64,000 nt of DNA from Isoetes taiwanensis (GCA_021234155.1 JAJEKV010000475.1:62001-126000), one strand, 5' to 3'. Positions 33,771-46,440 are shown, counted from the first letter of the stretch. The notes: generated by a model not told the origin, from the sequence alone. Program-made: numbers and translations.

Positions 33771-34233
33771 GGACTGCCGTATTTAGAGTCCGTGATGTGG
33801 TATTTTCGGACTTTTTTTTGTGGCATTTCTGGCCATGCCGTTATCAGCCACTGTATACTTCATAGTTTCAAGCCCAGAACCAACTGTTTTGGGACAATTT
33901 TGGATCAATTCGGCTCTATCTGAGCTCAAATCGCTTCCTCTCTTCATCAAACCAGTGTTAAAAAGGTAGATAAAGTGATTAGAATGGCTTTTGAAGCAGT
34001 TTGAAGCCCACCTGAGTCGCAAGAATGATCCGACCAAAGATCTCACCATTGGCCGACAGCCAAGACTTGGTTTTTGGCCAGAAGTACCACTTTTTGGCTG
34101 GAAATACTGTTCTTTTTTGCCAGAAATACCACCTTTTTTGGCCAGAAATATCACCTGGATGATAATGGATGTCCAGAAATACCATAAAAAAAGTCCGGAA
34201 ATACCACATCCCAGACTCTAAATACGGACATCC
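33771..34233. mobile_element. Foldback/MITE-like element with 62-bp inverted ends
   Basis: The left end GGACTGCCGTATTTAGAG and the reverse complement of the right end (GGATGTCCGTATTTAGAG) match. The match continues through GATGTGGTATTTTCGGAC and TTTCTGG to 33831, mirrored from 34172. The inside holds four tandem GGCCAGAAATACCACC-like units at 34075-34155. No transposase. The target duplication is not clear. Confidence 0.75.
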
Positions 34234-34504
34234 AAATTATCTAACCCAAATTATCTAATCCAAATTACAGTTCACAATGCTATTTTATTCATTGCCAGGA
34301 ATCCGTTGGCCACGGAAGAAACCTTGGAGTCCTAGCCTAACCGCTAACAATTTTCTCCTATTTTAATCCAATAATCATTGCCATAATCCTCCTTTGGCCA
34401 GGGGAGGAATCTCGGAGTTCTACAGCCAATTTTCCTCGAGAGTGGTTTCTTCTGGGAAGATTCAAATGAAGCATCCTTACCAAGTTCCGATTTTTTCGTG
34501 ACCC

Positions 34505-34790
34505 TTAGATGGTGGCACAATTCCTAGGATATTCCCTCTCCACACATTCTGTTTGCCCATCAGCAATCTTTTTGGGGTCAAACTGGCCCCTGTTGACCCA
34601 ATTTTAAAGGGGGCGCCTGAAGACCAGACACCATGGGTTGAGATAGTATAGAAGCATACTGGTATTTATACAATAGTGTCATACTAATGCAATACAGGAT
34701 TGCACAACTCAAACATAGCATCAGCATTCCAACATGACATGAGCATTCCAATATGGCATGAGCTTGGGGAATCGAACCCCAGTTCCAATC
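34505..34790 (-). mobile_element. tRNA-derived SINE-like repeat, copy 3
   Basis: It shares with copies 1 and 2 CTAGGATATTCCCTCTCC, TTTTTGGGGTCAAACTGG, TTGACCCAATTTTAAAGG and GACACCATGG. It ends at 34772 with a B-box hairpin GGGGAATCGAACCCC, like copy 1. Orientation is minus, judged from the tRNA-like head on the right. Confidence 0.55.
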
Positions 34791-34879
34791 AGGGATAGGT
34801 TCTGTACGTATAGAATCTAAATTCCTGACGTATAAAGTTAAAAGAATGCTAAACTGAACAAACCACGACACGTACACAA

Positions 34880-35950
34880 AAATATTTATATATCTGGGAC
34901 GCGGATTTTCAGTTTTTGCGCCGCAAAGAAGGTATTTTCTGCCACAAACCTTCCAACCTGCCCCTCAAAAATTTATTTTTTTCGTTTTTATTAGTTTTTA
35001 GACAAAAAATAGTTAGTTTTTTGTTACCTAGGTCTAGGCAAGGTCCTCAGTTAGGCCCTCGCCTGTTGCCCCCTGTCCAAGGGGCATGACAATGGTGAGT
35101 GCCTTGTTCTGTGGACTGAGCTTGACCCATTTAAGGAAAAAAAAGGGAACAATAAGACCACAAACAAAAGAAAAGAATAACACAAAGGAAAACAAAGAAA
35201 CTTTTGTTAGCCTCTCTTATCAAAGGACAACTGTAGTGCCAATTAGGAAGAGCGTAGGCAGTGTCCCTTGCCGGGTATTGCCACAGTTATTTGCGCCATG
35301 CCGAGGATGGGTGGCATTTCCGAAGTTTAAGGCAGCTAGGGTCTTCCCTTCTTTGAGAAGTATAGCCCTCGCCTGATGCCGTTGTTGGCTTTGGCCACAC
35401 GGTGTCGAAAGGTGCGCGTTGTACTCTCATAGAAGGTTACGAGGATGTCTTACTAATGTATACCCTAGCTCCTAATGGTGTTGTTGATGAAAGTCCGACA
35501 CCAATATGGGGATTGGCGTATGTTTTAGTAAGCATTCGATTGGTCATGTCTTATGAAAAAGCGTGACCTGGGTCAAGTGCAATGCGTTTGAACTTGCTAG
35601 CCTCCAAGTGGGAGCATTCTGTCAGTAGCTGGACTAGATCATAAATCGTGTTTTGGTCATTTCATGTGTTCCTTCATCCTTGTACGTAGTTATGAACCAG
35701 TCAAAAGTCATTTAGTAGTAGTAGGATAGGATGTTAGGGCCTGATATAGTGGCTTACAACTTAGCATTGTTATAGCTAAAATGAGTTGATTTACGCTATT
35801 GCTAAGCACTAAATTGGAGGTTTTATTTTTGCTTGACCTGTAGGTGTTGTTGCTGTCATCTGAGTACTGTCGTGGAGTTGCATTTTGCTAGCTAGCTAGA
35901 CAATCCCTTAAACAAGCAACCTGGCTTCAAAAGAGAGAGCAAAAGTTAAC
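34880..35950. other. Intergenic, no gene recognised
   Basis: Short frames such as 35086-35376 lack domain features. The DNA leads into the kinase-like pseudogene without a recognisable promoter or LTR. Confidence 0.4.
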
Positions 35951-35953
35951 TTA

Positions 35954-37647
35954 GTGGCAGCAGAGGCATTAGTATCTAAAATAGAGCTGCAAGTAGAGTC
36001 GCAACCAGCAGAGGCATTGGCGTCTCAAATAGAGCTACAACCCGAGTCATCTTCTGCACAACCGCGCAGAAGAAGAAGTAGACCACAACAAGCATGGTCT
36101 GCTTTGAGACCAGAATTCATAAATTGGTTATGTAATCGGCTTTACAATGTCTCAGCCCAGGATCTGGAATTGATTACCAATAGCGAGGAAGAATGGCTAG
36201 ACTACCATGCAGGGCTTGTTAAAGATGCTGAGAGGGCTTTTAAACCTCGAATGATAGCTCTAGAGCCTAAAAAGGGTGAGCAAGAGAGGTACACATAGAT
36301 AGTAGGCAATATTAGCCACACTACTGGGAATATGATCATGGAAGTTGCAAATTTGAATAGTCATCGTTTGAGGCTAGAGCTGAAAGAAAAAGCCATCACG
36401 TGGAATGCGGCTTGGAGCAACAGAAAGTTGAAGAACGAAGCCCACCAACCCCCTCATCTTGTTAAGAAAGTGTTGGCGCAAACAATAAGAGCCAAACGTC
36501 CTGGTGAGACGAATAGGGAGTGGGAAGCTTGTAGAAGAGCAGATGCTAAGACAACTTACTTTGCAAAAGTAGATTCGTCGTAGATAATAAATAGACAAAG
36601 AATTGGTTCTGGTTCATATGGGACGGTGCATAGATGTAATATTTTGGGTTCTAGTTTTATTAAGGATGAACCATATTGCGTAAAGTTTCAAAACAATAAT
36701 TGTCAGCCAGGTACAGATCCTAATAAGCTAGTGGAAGCTATGTTGAAAAACATGAGGGAGTCTGGGACGCAGGTTAGGCATGGATGTATAATATGCTGCA
36801 TTGGTAGCACTACCGGCTTAGAGAGGCAGGGCTTAATTTTTCCTTTTTGGAATGGAGGTTCTTTGGCAAGCTTTTTTACAAGCCATCGGTGCAATGCTTT
36901 TGCTGAGCTTGCGTTTAAAAAGTTAGGAGCTGCCCCCAGAGTTGAGACTGACTTGATGCGCCTTGAGGAGTGCAGAAGGAAAGAGTTATTTGTTGCTTCT
37001 AGTGTTGGGGACTTGGCTATGTCATTCTGTAGAGGTCTGCACAAACTTCATCAAGAAAGGTATTTGCATATGGACTGGCATCCGGTCGATATGCTACTCC
37101 ATTTTGAGTATGGAAAGGAGAAGAGATGCATTGATCCTCGGGCTGTTTATATTGGCATTTGTGATTGGGGTGAATCTAAGCTCATGGGTGAGATAGTGGA
37201 GGTGAAGCAATGGCATTACAAGGGTTTGGATGGCGAGGATAAGAAAAGAATTGAGATTGAAAGGGCGAGGCATTCATAAATGCACGATGATCTTTGTTAT
37301 GGTAATGGCTCAAAGACGGTAGCTGCCAAGGGTTGACTTTCACTTGCACGTATATTGTGTATTACTTGGTTGATTTTGCTAGTAAACACTCCTACATGGA
37401 GTTGCTAGGAAGCATCGAGCAGCAAGGTAGGCATCGGAGAATGTGCTACTATTTGGAACATTGTGTTGAGTCACCTTCGAGAGACAAGACACAAAAATTT
37501 GATTTGGCCCAACTACTTGACACCATGGGGAGCAGTTTTCATTGCTCTCCAATGCCGTGCAGGAGGCCATTATTGGAATCAGATTGGATTCTTCAACTTG
37601 GCCACGGTGGGGACGATGTAGACCAAGCTGGTTCTAGTCATGTTTAG
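35954..37647 (+). pseudogene. Degenerate protein-kinase-like gene, probably transposon-borne
   Basis: One frame runs from 35954 to 37279, interrupted only by TAG at 36296, TAG at 36581 and a final TAA. After one shift it continues at 37333-37647. The N-terminal third is a charged region with PRRRRSRPQQAWSALRPEF. The kinase fold then shows the Gly loop RIGSGSYGTVHRC, the Lys strand YCVKFQ, a catalytic-loop equivalent HMDWHPVDML (Asp kept, Asn changed to Asp) and CDWGES for DFG. So the catalytic Asp, the metal-binding Asp-Gly and the ATP-binding Lys survive, while the loop is atypical. The next gene, in the same direction, has a RING-like motif. I infer one mobile or duplicated unit. Confidence 0.55.
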
Positions 37648-37907
37648 CGTGCATGTCCTGTTACTTACACGACACCTAAATTTACATTCAACGTTCATGT
37701 ATATAATATTCGAAAGAAATTCATTGAATGCTTGTTTTTATTTAACACTATTGAGAAATTATTGTCCATATATGTAACTGTTCTTTTCGTATTTTCGAAT
37801 TGTGAAATTGCGTGCAAGTTGTTTATCGTGTGCTTTTCTATATGTCGCAGCTAACAAAAATCATAAAAACAAGAAGTCAAAGCACACCTTGACAAGTCAG
37901 CACCATT

Positions 37908-39239
37908 ATGTTTCATCAACAGCATAACGAGAATGACCAATCTCCTTCCAACATGGGCACATTGCAGCAGCGGGAAATGCCTTCGCATGACTTTTCAGTG
38001 ACTTCGCATTTGAGAACCCCCTTTCCTTTTTTGCAAAACATGGAAAACGAGCTAGAATTGTCAGCTGCTCTGCAAGTGGAGAGAGTGGTAGAACATGCAA
38101 AAGCGAACGAGCATCACACGACTGAGTTATGAAGGCTGCGTGCGATGGAAGACGTAGCTAAGAGAGAAAATTGCACCATCACAAAGGTGCATAACGTAGC
38201 CGATGAGACAAGACAGGCTATTGTCCGCAGGGAGCGGACTAGGAGGATGTGATGACAAATTTGGACAAGAATGAGTTTGAACGAGATTGGCCCAATAAGA
38301 GGGGTAAGTATAAAGCTCATGAGTGCAAGATTGTTGTGGTGCGAGCAAAAGCAGTGGAGCGGCATGTCCAAGTGAAGGGACACCTACCCCACAATAGTGA
38401 GTTCAGTAAGAGTTTTGCGCAGCAAATATACTATGAGCTTGTGAAGGAAGTGCCTGTAAATTATGCCAGTTGGAGGAAAGGAAGCAGTAGTGGCAGCACC
38501 AAGAGGGTTAAGCTATCGGAAGATAGCGAGAGCGGGCCGCATGGTCAGCCTGTCACCATTACATACCTGGTTGCTGATGTTATTCGACTTTTGGAAGTGA
38601 CAGGAGTAGCCTAAAGGACGTGCCGATGGGTTTGAGAAGATGGCAACCAAATTAGAGGACACTAAACAGCAGCTAGCGGCATTCAACAGAGAGGCGATGG
38701 TCCTAAGGGAAAACAATGATCACTTACGCAACCTAACAAGATTGTTGGACTCTGACCCTTTTAGGGTGACTTTTGAGCAGTTAATTGTATATCTCCCTTG
38801 TGAGTACTTGTATGAGAGCCAGTAGGAGGAGCTAAAGGCCGTTGATTATAGACATTATGTGTGGTGTGCTGACAACTTGACACAGGTGGGCTTGTACACT
38901 CTAGGGTGTGGGCATCGTATGCACATGCAATGTGTCCTTGATTGGATGTTGCAAAGTCGCTTTTATCCAATGCAAGGCGGATGGTTTTTTCCTGAATTGC
39001 AATATGCCATATTAAACATGCAAGGTCGCATGTAAGCTTTGCCACAACTAATCGCCCACAGGAGAGATGGGCAAATGCATACGTTCGAAAGTTATTGCGA
39101 GATGGAATTGTGGAGGAGAGTGGAGGAGCCGCGCAAAGGAGAGGTAGTGGCAGACATTAACCAGTTCCTACCTCCACCCCCAAGGCCGCAGGGTGATTGG
39201 GTCGATCCTACCGAGGCCAATGATTATAATCTCGAATGA
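37908..39239 (+). pseudogene. Coiled-coil protein with partial RING-like motif
   Basis: Coding pieces 37908-38250, 38249-38614 and 38640-39239 belong together: the first and third share a frame, so two compensating shifts must be present. Stops are at 38130 (TGA), 38823 (TAG) and 39033 (TAA). The protein starts MFHQQHNENDQ and has a basic/acidic middle (RKGSSSGSTKRVKLSEDSES). A coiled coil (EDTKQQLAAFNREAMVLREN) follows, then VGLYTLGCGHRMHMQCVLDW, the centre of a RING-H2-like finger. The outer cysteine pairs are lost (FYPMQGG stands where CPxC is expected). It lies 260 bp after the kinase-like gene on the same strand. Confidence 0.5.
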
Positions 39240-41640
39240 CGTATGTCGTATAATGAGACAAAGATTAAATTTTGACTTGTAACATTTAGAGAATGGATAG
39301 TAAAGTGAATGATACAATTTTGAATGAACTCCATTGTTCAAAGAAGCATGAAAGCAAGAATTTGAGAATTCTCGTTCCTTTCACTCTGAAACTCCTTGGA
39401 CCAACTGCCATCTCTTTCACCTCGGCTTAGTCTTTTTATGTTTGTCATGTTTGATGTATCTAAAGTGCCCCCTAGGATGAGTTCGCTCACTCATTTTAGG
39501 TGGCACTTTAAATTAGTCAAATAGATAAATCGAAATGGGAGTAAGCTCTTGGAGTGCGACCATGGCTTAGTCTTTGTCCCCACCCCTTCGAATGGCTGTC
39601 GACTAACCAGGCTTGTATTGTCGATGGCAAACAATATAAATTTCTCGGAATTCTTGTTACCTCCTTTACAAAGGGCGAGCTTTGCTCTCGCTCTCTTTTG
39701 GAGACTTTCTATCGTAGCTTAGTGTTTTTGCTAGGTTACATTACACAAAGAGGTCTAAGTGGGAGGTGGAGCAGGACTCGGTCCTTCTAGAGGTGGAAGT
39801 TCTCATATGCAAGTTGCTATAACATCAGAGGTAAGAGCATTCCCTAAGCCAAAGTAGTGGCTGAGCTTTGTACATCCGTATAGCGGCTGTTAGGCGCCAA
39901 ATCATGGAATATCCTAACTCCTGCTATTGATGGAGAACTTGAGTAGCACTGCCACTTGAAATTAGAGGACGTATCCCCTTCGGAGTCGTGGTAAATTGTA
40001 CAAGGACAGAGGTAACAAGATTTCTAAGTACTCTATTTTATTGTGGTCGATGATACAACCTAGTGGTTGCTTGCGATTTTGTGGCTTGAAGTTCATGAAA
40101 TGATGGTAAGACGAGTCATGGGTGCGGTTCTCAAACATTAAGTTCATCAAGTTGTGTATTAGCTAAGTAAAAAGTGAATCAAAACTTCTGGACATACAAT
40201 GCCTTTGACATCTAGACCTCTAGTTAGGCCTTCTTTCCTTTGAACATCATGGTAGATAAAACCATGGTGACCACTGAAAAGAAGGAGCTGATGTAGAGGG
40301 ACAGATAGCCATTGGGGTTAGTGTCCCAGGCGTGGAAAGGGTTCATCAGAATTCATGTGGTTGACGACTAAAAACATCGAGACTTCCCAATCTTTCTTTC
40401 CCTGCCTCTTTGGGCAATGTAGCTTAGTTACATTCTAAGTTCCATTGTTCAAAGAGGCGTGAAATCAAGATTTGGGAATGCGCAATGCTTTCACTTTGAT
40501 GTTGCTTGATGCAGTTGATTACTCTTGCCATGGTATAAAGTTGATTGGGTGCCTTATGAATCTTTCTTAACCAGTATACGTCATAATCATCAATAGTGGA
40601 TCGTGTATCTTGTGAACCCTCCTCCGGGTCAGAATCCTCCCAATTGGTCTGTGGCCGTTTGGCTTCTCGTCAGAAGATTCTGTAGCATGCGCAGGGGTAA
40701 GCATCAACGGAAGTCAAGAGGGTTCAGACTTGACAAGGGTTCTCACGGCACTACGGTCGATTGAAGTGATGGTCATGATCAGGAGAAGATTCGTTCAAGG
40801 CACTTAGGCCGAATGTTGAACCCGAATATCACATGTGGATCAGTATCTTGTGAACCCTCCTCTGGATCACATTCTTCTCAACTGGCCTATGGTTGTTTGG
40901 CCCCTTGGCATGCGTAGATCCCGGGGGATTCACCTTTGATCAGCGTATAACCCATGAGAGTTCAACGGAGGGGTGTTTTTTGGACCATTTGCATACGTAT
41001 ACTTAGGGGTTAGGGGTGTTTTTAGGCACTGATTTGGAGCAATATCTATACACAAAGGGGGATTTTTTGCTACCCTCCGAACGCAGATGCCTTTTAAAAT
41101 TGCGTATACAAGGGGGAATTTTTGCTACCCTCCGAACGCAGATGCCATACCCCCCTTATGTATAAGTGCATCCCCCGGGGCGTAGATTACTTCTCATCAG
41201 CAAGATTTTGTGTGGCATGCGAAGGGGCAAGCAGCAACGGAAGTCAAGACGATTCTGATCCAGGGAGGGTTCTCAAGGCACTACGGTGACTGAAGTGATA
41301 GTAATGATCAATAGAAGATTCTTAAAGCACTTAGGTCAAATGTTGAACCCGAATTATATATACAATACATAGATTATACGTGAAACATGGAACACAGTGA
41401 CAAATTGTTAAAAAGACAAAAACTATTATACATGAAACATGGAACACGGTAACAAATTATTAAAACGAAAAAAACGTAACTTTTTATTAATAGTGCCAGA
41501 ACGGTTACAATATTTTGAAGATCCTCATCCACGGTTACAATAGTTTGAAGATACTCATCTCATCATCTTTTTAGGCAGCACCATCTTCATCAGTTTCATC
41601 ATTCGGAGTTCTATCCTCTACTGCCTGCTGGCCTAGGTTC
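39240..41640. repeat. Gene-free region with partial direct repeats
   Basis: A foldback repeat copy lies at 40370-40500 (family at 15912). The text ACGGAAGTCAAGA with CACTACGG and CACTTAGG is repeated at about 40650-40840 and 41185-41355, with a partial copy at 40843-40905. GCTACCCTCCGAACGCAGATG is repeated at about 41070 and 41125. No protein family was recognised. Confidence 0.6.
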
Positions 41641-41710
41641 AATCTCCTATGGCCATTTCCCTTACTACAACGTCCTCGAAGCATATTTCTTCTAACACGT
41701 TCTTTGTTTG

Positions 41711-42019
41711 TCAGGGTAATTGGCATTGGAGAGTGCGATGGATTGGAACTCTGATAATACTCAGACCAGGCCTTTCTGTATCGGGCTCCTCGATATCTTC
41801 GTTGTCGGCTGACTCGTCTGAGAACATGTTTTGGTCTATACCATCTTCGACGTCAACGAAGTAGGTACGTTGAATGTCTTCGTCAACATGGTTTGCAGCA
41901 TTTACTGCAAGTAACTCGTCCTCACTGTCTTCGAAGTTGTCCTGTTCCATTTCGGAATCTGCATTCATGAAAGGAAAATGTAGCTTATCGATTGCGGATA
42001 CACTACTGTTGCAATCCAA
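41711..42019 (-). CDS. Acidic protein fragment, unknown
   Basis: A 102-residue frame is rich in Asp and Glu (EDSEDELLAVNAANHVDEDI, DESADNEDIEEPDTE) and ends in a short basic stretch. The composition is protein-like and unlike the surrounding DNA. It may be the C-terminal tail of a transposon protein lying before R1 copy B. No domain was seen. Confidence 0.3.
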   Translation of the reverse strand: MDCNSSVSAIDKLHFPFMNADSEMEQDNFEDSEDELLAVNAANHVDEDIQRTYFVDVEDGIDQNMFSDESADNEDIEEPDTERPGLSIIRVPIHRTLQCQLP

Positions 42020-42299
42020 GAGCCGCCCGTTTGAAAGTTATATACAAGTTTGTCAGCCTTCTTATGCACTGTGTATGTACTTATAGGCATTCCAATTCCT
42101 CTCACTTGCACTATTGGAGGATACCAAGGAGAGGATAGTCATCGCAATTGCCTGTAAGGTATCAGTAACTTGCCCTTGTGCTTGCCACCATGCATAGGAT
42201 TTTATATTGGGCTCCTTCTAATGACTCTCTAATGCTGCTTTTAGTATTATAGAGATTATTAGTTCCTTGGTTCTTGCGGTTGTTGTATGTGATTACATT

Positions 42300-44663
42300 T
42301 TGTCAAGACAAGAAGAACAAGAGAACAAATGCAATTCGGAAAAAAGAGTTTATATACCTACATATTTTGCATACCAAATACGTAATATAATGTTAATATA
42401 AATGGTAGTTGGGATGATCTTGCAAGTATTTTTGGATTTCTTCAGGCCTAAATCCTCCTTCCAAGTCATGGAGGGTGTTGCTTGCAGTCCCTCCTCTGAT
42501 GGCAACTATCGCTTCTTCAAGATTTCTTCCCGTCATGTGCGCAACTGCCACTGCTAGGCGACCTGGTCATAGGCGAGGTATTGCGAAGTCGATGAAATGG
42601 ACGATGTTGTCATCCAATTTGATGTGCCTTCTAAATTTGGCCAGTGGGATCAGTGAATAAACTGTTTCTGCTCTCCTAGGGCTAAAAGTCTTTGGGAAGA
42701 ACCAAATTCAGCTGTTGATGAGGAGTGGAAGGGCTGTCACGATTTGTGATTCCGTCGGGCGAGCAGTGCCAACCCAGTGTTGCGACGCAAACTCATCCAC
42801 ATGGACTGCCCACAGATCGTCATAGTCTGCTTGCATTGATCTGAAAGTGTCCAGCTAGGGCCCCCCTATTTCCTTGTCACATGTGTTGCCTGTTGAGTTG
42901 TTGATTGCAAGGCCTAGTCAACCATCATTCGGTTAAATTTGGTTTATGTCAAGATTTTGGGCAATTTAGGGATTGCTACTTTTGTATGGGTTAGTAAACT
43001 CGTATCAAGATTTTTTTTTTTTTTATAATAGCACAACATGATTGCATTAACAATAGAAAACCTTTTATATATGTACTAATTACGGTGCCCAGCGTTACTA
43101 GGCATAAGTTAAGAACCTAAAAATGATAAATTAGCAATGGGAAAAAAAAGGTATTAATTCAAAGTTACTCGATAAATCAATAGTCACAATTTTCTCTTAT
43201 GACTGCTATATTTAAAATAGCAATGCAACTGATATCTCCAGATTATTCTACCATTACATCATTCAAATGAAATCCAACTTGGTTGTTTTAAACAAATTCC
43301 AGAATATACATTGTGTTTGGGTAAATCTTCAGCAACTTCAACCGAACCTACTTGATTTATTTTTGTTAAATTCAAAATTTACATTGTGTTTGGGAAATCT
43401 TTAGCGACTTCAAGCTAACATGCACGACTGATGAAACTTATATCATTTATAAAAAAATTCTTTTTTGGGGGGGCACAAACATAATTCGTTTACTTTGGCA
43501 TGGGCTTTTTCACTAGCAATTGTATAATTGTCCATTGCACCTTTCAATTTTTCTATGAAAACAAATTAGCACCTAGACTTTAACAATGCAGAACATTAGA
43601 TTGCGAATTTCAACCTTCAAGATCTTTAATTCAATTTTGTGTAGCTCATTTTAAGTGGTTTGATGGTTTGATGGCTTGCACTATAATGCAAGCATAAGCA
43701 GCTTATATTGGATTACGTCCCATTCTTTCTTAAATATTTTTCCTTAATGACTGCAGTTTATTGCATCGCAGACTCAATGCAATGCCAATAGTGATTGCTC
43801 TAGATGAAAACCTCTAGTTAAAGAAGAAATCTGGATCACTTTTCAGACCCAAAGCAGGCTCCTTGATGTCAAATAAATCCAAAGGAGACTCATTGATATC
43901 AAACACTGCGTGAGCCTCCTCAATCTTTTTTCATTTCTTTATAAGCGAAAACTAGGCTAAACTTTGCCTTTCCTTAATCTGGAAATAAAAACACGTAGGC
44001 TCTTGCATGCATATGGTATATTTGCTACATTGTTTATTTTCTTAAGGAAGGTTTCTCCCATATGTGATTTGCAGAATAGGCTATATCTTCAAAATAGGCT
44101 ATATCTGTCTGACTCCTCATATCTCTATACTGAGGCAAAAGAGCTTCCAGTTTTTCATCCCATAGACGCTTCACATGCTGATTTTCACATTGCACTCTTA
44201 CCCATATCTCAGACACATCAGTTGATGCCTAGATCTTTCTGCACTAAGAACTTTACCCAAAGATTTATGGCTACTAGCGAACTCATCTCCAGAATCTATA
44301 TATTTTAAGCACTTGTTAACTTATTCCTGTCTGCTGAGAATGTGCAAATTCTCACATCAAATGCATGATGCACTTATTTCTTTGAAGTTGTCGTCTCGAT
44401 AGCATCAACAACATTTGCCTCCAATTCTAATTTGTCATGATCCTCAAAAGCAGCAGCCACTCACAAGGAGCCTGGAGGAAGTGATATACGGTCTCTATTT
44501 AGTCAATATGCAGTTGAAAACTTCAATGTCATGGGATCAAATATTAGAGTATATGTTCTTCAAAAAAAAAATATTAGAGTATATGGCCTGTTATTAAAAC
44601 GGCGCCCGTCTTTATGTCCAAAATTGGCCCTCCACGATGGCACATAAAGGTGCCCTGATTGGT
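42300..44663. repeat. Dispersed repeat R1, copy B
   Basis: It follows copy A almost base for base from GAACAAATGCAAT at 42316 to GCCCTGATTGGTC at 44663, with an extra 120-bp block near 43440-43560 and small duplications (for example 44085-44105). The minus strand contains the more complete version of the coding remnant seen at 254-535 (about 42400-42850). It also holds a second remnant with NRDRISLPPGSLWVAAAFE at about 44390-44530, minus strand. Confidence 0.85.
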
Positions 44664-46440
44664 CCATGCAAGCTCGTTATTGCTGCGTTGACTGCCGGGT
44701 GAAAGTATGCTGGTGGGTATCAAAAGCATCGTCCGGACGCATGCTTGTAGCATGCTTATAGCAGGGGTTTTAGCCAGCTTAAAAAGCACCCCCTACCTTA
44801 ATTTGGGTGCTGGTGGGGAATCAGCTTGCCTGTCATATTTTGACGCCCTTCATGTACTCAGACGTCCACCTCACCAACGAACCGTTAGGAAAATGATTGT
44901 TGGATTTTGGCTGGATTTTTCGCTGAGTGGTAGTGCGTTGCAAATTAGGTTGGAGCCCCGGAACTACCCACGACCTCATGGCCCATGAAAATTCTCCCTC
45001 AATTCACTAATTCTCCCTCTCGGGGAATTTCATGGCGCCCTCGACACAGGCCTGGAGGCAATCCCACGTTTAGCATTGGACTTCGGCGATGAATTCAATA
45101 CGGTGTTCCAGATTTGTTGGATGTCAATGCAACACGGGGAAATATCGGCGTGAAGATCAAGTTTCCTCGCAATTTACAAGAAATTGGATGCGAGAGAGAA
45201 AAGAGAGAATCTGATTCGGAATAAGATGAGGAAAGCGGGAAATTTGAGCGGGGAGGTTATGAGCACGAGGAGGCAGGCAAGAAATAGCGAAGCTTGTAGT
45301 TGATTACTTCAACAAGCTCACCAAAAAGCATTCACCGAACTCAAGGCCGATGTGATGAAGAGGGTGGTTCATCACCACGAAATGGAAATCTGAACTGGAA
45401 TTTTGCCAAATCCAAAAGGAGTGCAAAGGCGTGAGGGTCTTTGCTCAAGAACTTAAAGAGACAATGGCAGCCACAAAGAGGCAAAGGAACCATGATGTTT
45501 GGAGGCGGAACCTCGACGACGGTGATGGCTTCTTCCACAAAATCGAGATGCAATTCCACTATGGCGGGGGCTGTTAGGTGCATCTAATTCTTGCTTTCAT
45601 GCACGTGCTTCTTCGTGCTTTTAAGTGCTTTTAAGTGCTTGTATCTGGCGAAGTGATCTTTGGATGGGATATGTTCATTGATTAATGTGCAATATTTCTT
45701 ATGATAGGTTGCATGAGGTCAACAATTGCAATCTTGCATTAAGAAAATCGGAAGCAGATCCTTGGAAATGGTCCGTGGTCTAGCTTCCAAAGGAGGTTGA
45801 GGTGCGATTCTCTCACCCCCGCTTGCAAGCAAAGCATAGCAAGCAATGCGGAAACAAAATAGCGAGTAGTCTCTCCTTGCAAGAAAGATGTTGTGAACTT
45901 TTGTTGGAGAGTCGGGGCTTCAATTTCTTATCCCTTGCACCTTATGGAGGTCACACCAGTATAAGTTTCCATACAAATTTTTTCTTTGCTATTATTGCAT
46001 AAATATTTCTAACCAACGGCCACCATTCATTTGCGACTATTTCAACAATACAAAAAGGCACATCCCTGAACACCTGTTTGCTTAAAGGCTTTCGAAGTTG
46101 AAGCCTATTTATGTAAAAAAGTATCGGAAAGGAAACACCGTTGTTGCATATACCATATGAAGTTGGAGTATACGGGGTAGCCCCGAATGCATTAAGGCCA
46201 AAACCGGATTTCATGGTGAAGAGTGCAAGTGCACTGCGAGGTCCGTGGACACGGTGAGGCGATGTATGGCCAGCCAACATATGTATGACTCAACCAGCGA
46301 GCTACGAGGGCTGTGGTTTGCAACAAGAGCGAGGGTGAAGAATGGCATAAACATGGCGCTTGATGCGGACATGTCAAGTGTGGCATAAAACTCTTCCTAT
46401 ATGTCCAAGAGAAAGAGAGAATCATGAGTTCTTGCTTGAA
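44664..46440. other. Gap between R1 copies, decayed coding-like DNA
   Basis: No clear gene. Around 46150-46400 the plus strand reads, across breaks, RCMASQHMYDSTSELRGLWF, which looks like old coding sequence of unknown family. The frame at 45341-45583 (minus strand) is probably a shadow. Confidence 0.25.

Noticed and set aside
35954-37279. Alternative genetic code (TAG/TAA as Gln)
   Set aside because: The clathrin-RING gene uses an ordinary stop, TGA stops occur too, and decay explains the data more simply.
45341-45583. 80-residue minus-strand frame with Pro-rich text
   Set aside because: No family features, and the opposite strand shows weak, broken coding-like text.
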